A stretch of 7,727 nucleotides of DNA from Halovenus sp. (GTDB lineage: Archaea > Halobacteriota > Halobacteria > Halobacteriales > Haloarculaceae), in NCBI GenBank assembly GCA_028274925.1, contig JAQCNR010000079.1, positions 1-7,727 on the forward strand, given 5' to 3'. This document shows positions 5,484-7,727 of the stretch, piece by piece. Numbering within the stretch: position 1 is the stretch's first letter; every line of letters begins with the position of its first letter. Made by a program: the position numbers and the translations under genes. Under the pieces are notes generated by a model. It was not told the DNA's origin and did no database searches. It was given only the letters and a program-made list of their open reading frames with translations.

Positions 5484-6482
5484 ATGAGTACTGACACAGA
5501 CACCGAGACGAACACAGACGAATCGACTACCGACGACTCCGGCGGCCACTGTTCGACCCCCGACTCCGACGGGGAGGTGGCCGAGGAGATTGCCATCATC
5601 AGTTTCGAGCGGAAACTCGACACCGCCGAGGAGATAGCGACCGAACTCGGCCCGGAGTACGAGGAAATCGACATCATCGAGTACCACGGCGACGTATTCG
5701 GAGAGCACTGGGGCGAGTACGACTGTTTCGTCGGGCTGATGGCCTCCGGAATTGCGATGCGAAAGACTGCTCCACTGCTCGATGACAAGTGGGACGACCC
5801 CGCGATTGTCGTCATCGACGAGGCGCTGACGTGGGCCATCCCAATCACGGGCGGCCACCACGGCGCGAATCAGGTCGCACAGGACCTCACGAAACTCGGC
5901 GCGGTCCCGGCGACGACGACGGCGAGCGAAGCGGCGGGCAAACAGGGTGTCGAGAGCAAGGCCAAAGCACTCGACACCCACGTCGTCAACGGCGACTCCA
6001 CAGTTGCGACGAATCTCGCGGTTCTGGACGACGAACTCGGCCCCGTGGCACGACTCGACGGCCCCCGAGCAGTGCTGGTCGGCGACGACGTCACGGTACT
6101 GAAACGGAACGCCGACAGCGGTGTCGTCCTCGGCACGGGCACCGTTTCGGGTGTGGACAAGACACAGGTTATCGACGCCTGGGAGCGAGCGCTATCCGAC
6201 CTCGACGCCACCCTCGACGACGTGGATTTCGTCGCCACTGGCACCCGAAAAGAGGGCGAGGGGGGACTGTACGAGGCCGCACAGGAGATTGGTGCCGGCG
6301 TCGTCCTCTTCGAGAAGGAAACCCTGGAGCAGTTCGAGGGACCATCGGAATCACGCTCGAAAGAGCTCATCGGCTGGCCGGGCATTGCCGAGGCGTCGGC
6401 TATCGCCGGCGGCCGCGAGCACAACCTCCTTCGTGAGAAAGAACGGTTCGAGGAGGCCGTGACCGTGGCGGTGGGACGATGA
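5484..6482 (+). CDS. cbiG: CbiG, cobalt-precorrin-5A hydrolase
   Basis: A 332-residue enzyme that opens the delta-lactone of cobalt-precorrin-5A and releases the C20-derived two-carbon unit as acetaldehyde, a step specific to the anaerobic route. After a disordered acidic N-terminus (about 1-31, with one Cys at 23), the N-terminal CbiG domain shows GLMASGIAMRKTAPLL (84-99), DPAIVVIDEALTWAIPITGG (105-124) and HHGANQVAQDL (125-135). A variable middle region (about 160-235) is followed by the C-terminal domain with FVATGTRKEGEGGL (249-262), ELIGWPGIAEASAIAGG (294-310) and a closing VTVAVGR. The order matches two-domain CbiG proteins, with no fused methyltransferase. ATG 5484 lies two bases after the cbiF stop; the next gene overlaps by four bases. 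A start nearer the domain is possible but no better signal is seen. Confidence 0.92.
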   Translation: MSTDTDTETNTDESTTDDSGGHCSTPDSDGEVAEEIAIISFERKLDTAEEIATELGPEYEEIDIIEYHGDVFGEHWGEYDCFVGLMASGIAMRKTAPLLDDKWDDPAIVVIDEALTWAIPITGGHHGANQVAQDLTKLGAVPATTTASEAAGKQGVESKAKALDTHVVNGDSTVATNLAVLDDELGPVARLDGPRAVLVGDDVTVLKRNADSGVVLGTGTVSGVDKTQVIDAWERALSDLDATLDDVDFVATGTRKEGEGGLYEAAQEIGAGVVLFEKETLEQFEGPSESRSKELIGWPGIAEASAIAGGREHNLLREKERFEEAVTVAVGR

Positions 6483-7378
6483 CGGCCCCGCCAGAGGACT
6501 TTGGTCGGCTCTACGTCGTCGGCATCGGCCCGGGCCTGCCCCACGACATGACCCAGCAGGCCAAAGATGTCATCGCGACGGCCGACTCCGTCATCGCCTC
6601 GAATCTCTACCAAGAGTTTCTGCGCACCGACGGGACACTGCCGCCGGAGAGCGCAGCGGTGGAAGCGGCGACAGACGGCGGCGCGGCCGTCGACAGCGCC
6701 GGGAGCGAGGACGGAACGATTCTCGAACGACCGGACGGAAGCCACCAGACGCTGATTCGCTCGTCGATGGGTCGCCAAATCGAACTCGCCCGCGAGGCCT
6801 TCGAGCGCGTCCGGGCCGGCCAGACGGTTGCGCACGTCTCCGGCGGCGACCCGAACGTCTACGGCAAGAGTGACCTGCTTTTCCTGATGGCCCAGGAGGA
6901 AGACGCCACGGACGTCCCAATCGAAATCGTCCCCGGCGTGACCGCCGCACTCGGCGGGGCCGCAAACGTCGGCGCGCCGCTGTCAAACGACTTCTGTACG
7001 ATTTCGCTGTCGGACAAATGGCGTGGCTGGGACGAAATCGCAGAGAAACTGCGGGCCGCGGCCATCAGCGGATTCGTCATCGTCCTGTACAACTGCTGGC
7101 GCGATTACGAGCGCGCAATCGAGGTGATACGCGAGGAGCGTGCCGACGACGTCCCCGTCGCAATCGTCAACGACGCCGGCCGCGGCACGGCCGGGCGGAA
7201 TCTCGACGACGAGACGGAGACGTTCTGCCGACTCGACGAGGCCACCGACCACGACGAAGAGGTCGGGGGCATGGGCACCTCGATTATCGTCGGCAACAGC
7301 GAGACCGAACGCTGGGGTAACGACTACGAACAGTTCCTGCTCACCCCCCGCGGTGGGCGCGACGTGGAGGACTTCTAA
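6479..7378 (+). CDS. cbiH1: CbiH-family cobalt-factor III C17-methyltransferase, first paralog
   Basis: A tetrapyrrole methylase of the CbiH/CobJ family, which methylates C17 and contracts the ring. Supporting segments are LYVVGIGPGLPHDMT (11-25), VAHVSGGDPNVYGKSDLL (117-134), EIVPGVTAALGGAANVGAPL (149-168), FCTISLSDKWRGWDEI (172-187), FVIVLYNCW (199-207) and VPVAIVNDAGR (225-235). The ISLSD, VIVLYN and NDAGR blocks are characteristic of CbiH/CobJ. It departs from typical members by an insertion of about 35-40 acidic, Ala/Ser-rich residues (about 51-90) and by SNLYQEFL (41-48) where CbiH normally has G-Y-x-x-Y. A second CbiH follows directly, and paired cbiH1/cbiH2 genes are known in haloarchaeal B12 clusters. 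Which paralog performs the C17 reaction cannot be told from sequence. Overlaps cbiG by ATGA and cbiH2 by TAATG. Confidence 0.87.
   Translation: MTAPPEDFGRLYVVGIGPGLPHDMTQQAKDVIATADSVIASNLYQEFLRTDGTLPPESAAVEAATDGGAAVDSAGSEDGTILERPDGSHQTLIRSSMGRQIELAREAFERVRAGQTVAHVSGGDPNVYGKSDLLFLMAQEEDATDVPIEIVPGVTAALGGAANVGAPLSNDFCTISLSDKWRGWDEIAEKLRAAAISGFVIVLYNCWRDYERAIEVIREERADDVPVAIVNDAGRGTAGRNLDDETETFCRLDEATDHDEEVGGMGTSIIVGNSETERWGNDYEQFLLTPRGGRDVEDF
7366..7370 (+). promoter_or_regulatory. Shine-Dalgarno site for cbiH2
   Basis: GGAGG ends seven bases before the ATG at 7378, inside the end of cbiH1. It supports the first ATG as the real start, and therefore the reality of the long Cys-containing N-terminal tail of cbiH2. 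Confidence 0.6.
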
Positions 7379-7727
7379 TGAGTACCGATAATCCATCCGA
7401 GAGCGACGCGAGTACAGAGACCGAATCGAAATGCGGTGCGAGCAGTTCGAGCACCGAAACCGAGAACACCTCGAAATGTGGCGGCTCTAGCTCGAAATCA
7501 TCGAGCTCTGCCTGCGGGGCCACGAGCGACGAACAGGAGGTTGCGTCGACGGTTGACGATTTCGAGGCGGTCCCCGGCCAACTGCTGGCGGTCGGTCTGG
7601 GTCCGGGCCAACCCGAGGGCATGACTCAACGAGCGCAGTCGGCACTGCACGATGCCGAGCACATCGTCGGGTACACCACCTACATCGACCTACTTCCCGA
7701 CGACATCACAGAGGAAGCCGAGGAGAT
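7378..7727 (+). CDS. cbiH2: CbiH-family cobalt-factor III C17-methyltransferase, second paralog (partial)
   Basis: The first 116 codons of a gene cut off by the window end. The methylase domain begins at VPGQLLAVGLGPGQPEGMTQ (65-84) and reaches EHIVGYTTYIDLLPDD (94-109), where GYTTYIDLL is the classic CbiH/CobJ motif. This copy therefore looks closer to the canonical enzyme than cbiH1. About 64 residues precede the domain: an acidic, Ser/Thr-rich tail with Cys at 19, 34 and 46 in a repeated pattern, SKCGASSSS (17-25) and SKCGGSSSK (32-40), then ACGATS (45-50). The start overlaps the cbiH1 stop by one base (TAATG) and has a good Shine-Dalgarno. Whether the Cys residues bind a metal or Fe-S cluster is unknown. 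The domain is clear; the rest of the gene is not visible. Confidence 0.88.
   Translation, partial: MSTDNPSESDASTETESKCGASSSSTETENTSKCGGSSSKSSSSACGATSDEQEVASTVDDFEAVPGQLLAVGLGPGQPEGMTQRAQSALHDAEHIVGYTTYIDLLPDDITEEAEE

Noticed and set aside
5870..6835. 321-residue minus-strand open frame opposite cbiG and cbiH1
   Set aside because: It spans the cbiG/cbiH1 junction and has the Ser- and Arg-rich composition expected of a GC-driven shadow frame.
1..7727. CRISPR arrays, insertion sequences, tRNA or rRNA genes
   Set aside because: No regularly spaced repeats, transposase motifs, terminal repeats or tRNA-like cloverleaf sequences were seen on either strand.

Overview
The window reads as haloarchaeal DNA (class Halobacteria). 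The coding regions are GC-rich, the predicted proteins are rich in Asp and Glu, and promoters look archaeal, with TATA-like elements about 27-35 bases upstream of leaderless starts. The initiator protein is a haloarchaeal-type Orc1/Cdc6, and the origin repeats carry the G-rich tail typical of haloarchaeal origin recognition boxes (ORBs). The species cannot be named from this sequence, nor can I tell whether this is a main chromosome or a second replicon.

Left part (1-604): a replication origin of the oriC1 type. Two full ORBs in inverted orientation (42-70 and 318-346), G-strings pointing outward, flank an AT-rich probable unwinding region (about 128-290). A shortened inverted ORB lies at 297-314, and a third ORB (568-591) sits just before the initiator start. 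The AT-rich core holds eight CTAG tetramers in 133 bases, while I found only two in the rest of the window.

Initiator and regulator (605-3040): orc1 (531 residues from the preferred ATG) faces, across 33 bases, a convergent minus-strand gene for a 268-residue winged-helix regulator of a widespread but little-studied archaeal family. The regulator is divergent from the next operon. The 148-base shared intergenic region holds two candidate promoters and a perfect 8-bp inverted repeat lying on the TATA-like element of cbiT.

Right part (3189-7727): a tightly packed cobalamin (vitamin B12) operon of the anaerobic, early-cobalt-insertion route, in the order cbiT, cbiL, cbiF, cbiG, cbiH1, cbiH2 (cut off by the window end). 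Four of the five junctions overlap by 1 or 4 bases and the fifth has a 2-base gap, so translation is probably coupled. Together the enzymes methylate cobalt-factor II at C20 (CbiL), C17 with ring contraction (CbiH), C11 (CbiF), open the lactone and remove the two-carbon unit (CbiG), and later methylate C15 with decarboxylation (CbiT). CbiE, CbiD/CbiA, CbiJ, CbiC and the cobalt chelatase are not in the window.

No wholly new gene system is evident: the genes are recognisable. The least ordinary signals are the CTAG-rich origin core, the operator-like inverted repeat before cbiT, and the unusual tails and insertions on several Cbi enzymes, including a Cys-bearing low-complexity N-terminus on CbiH2.
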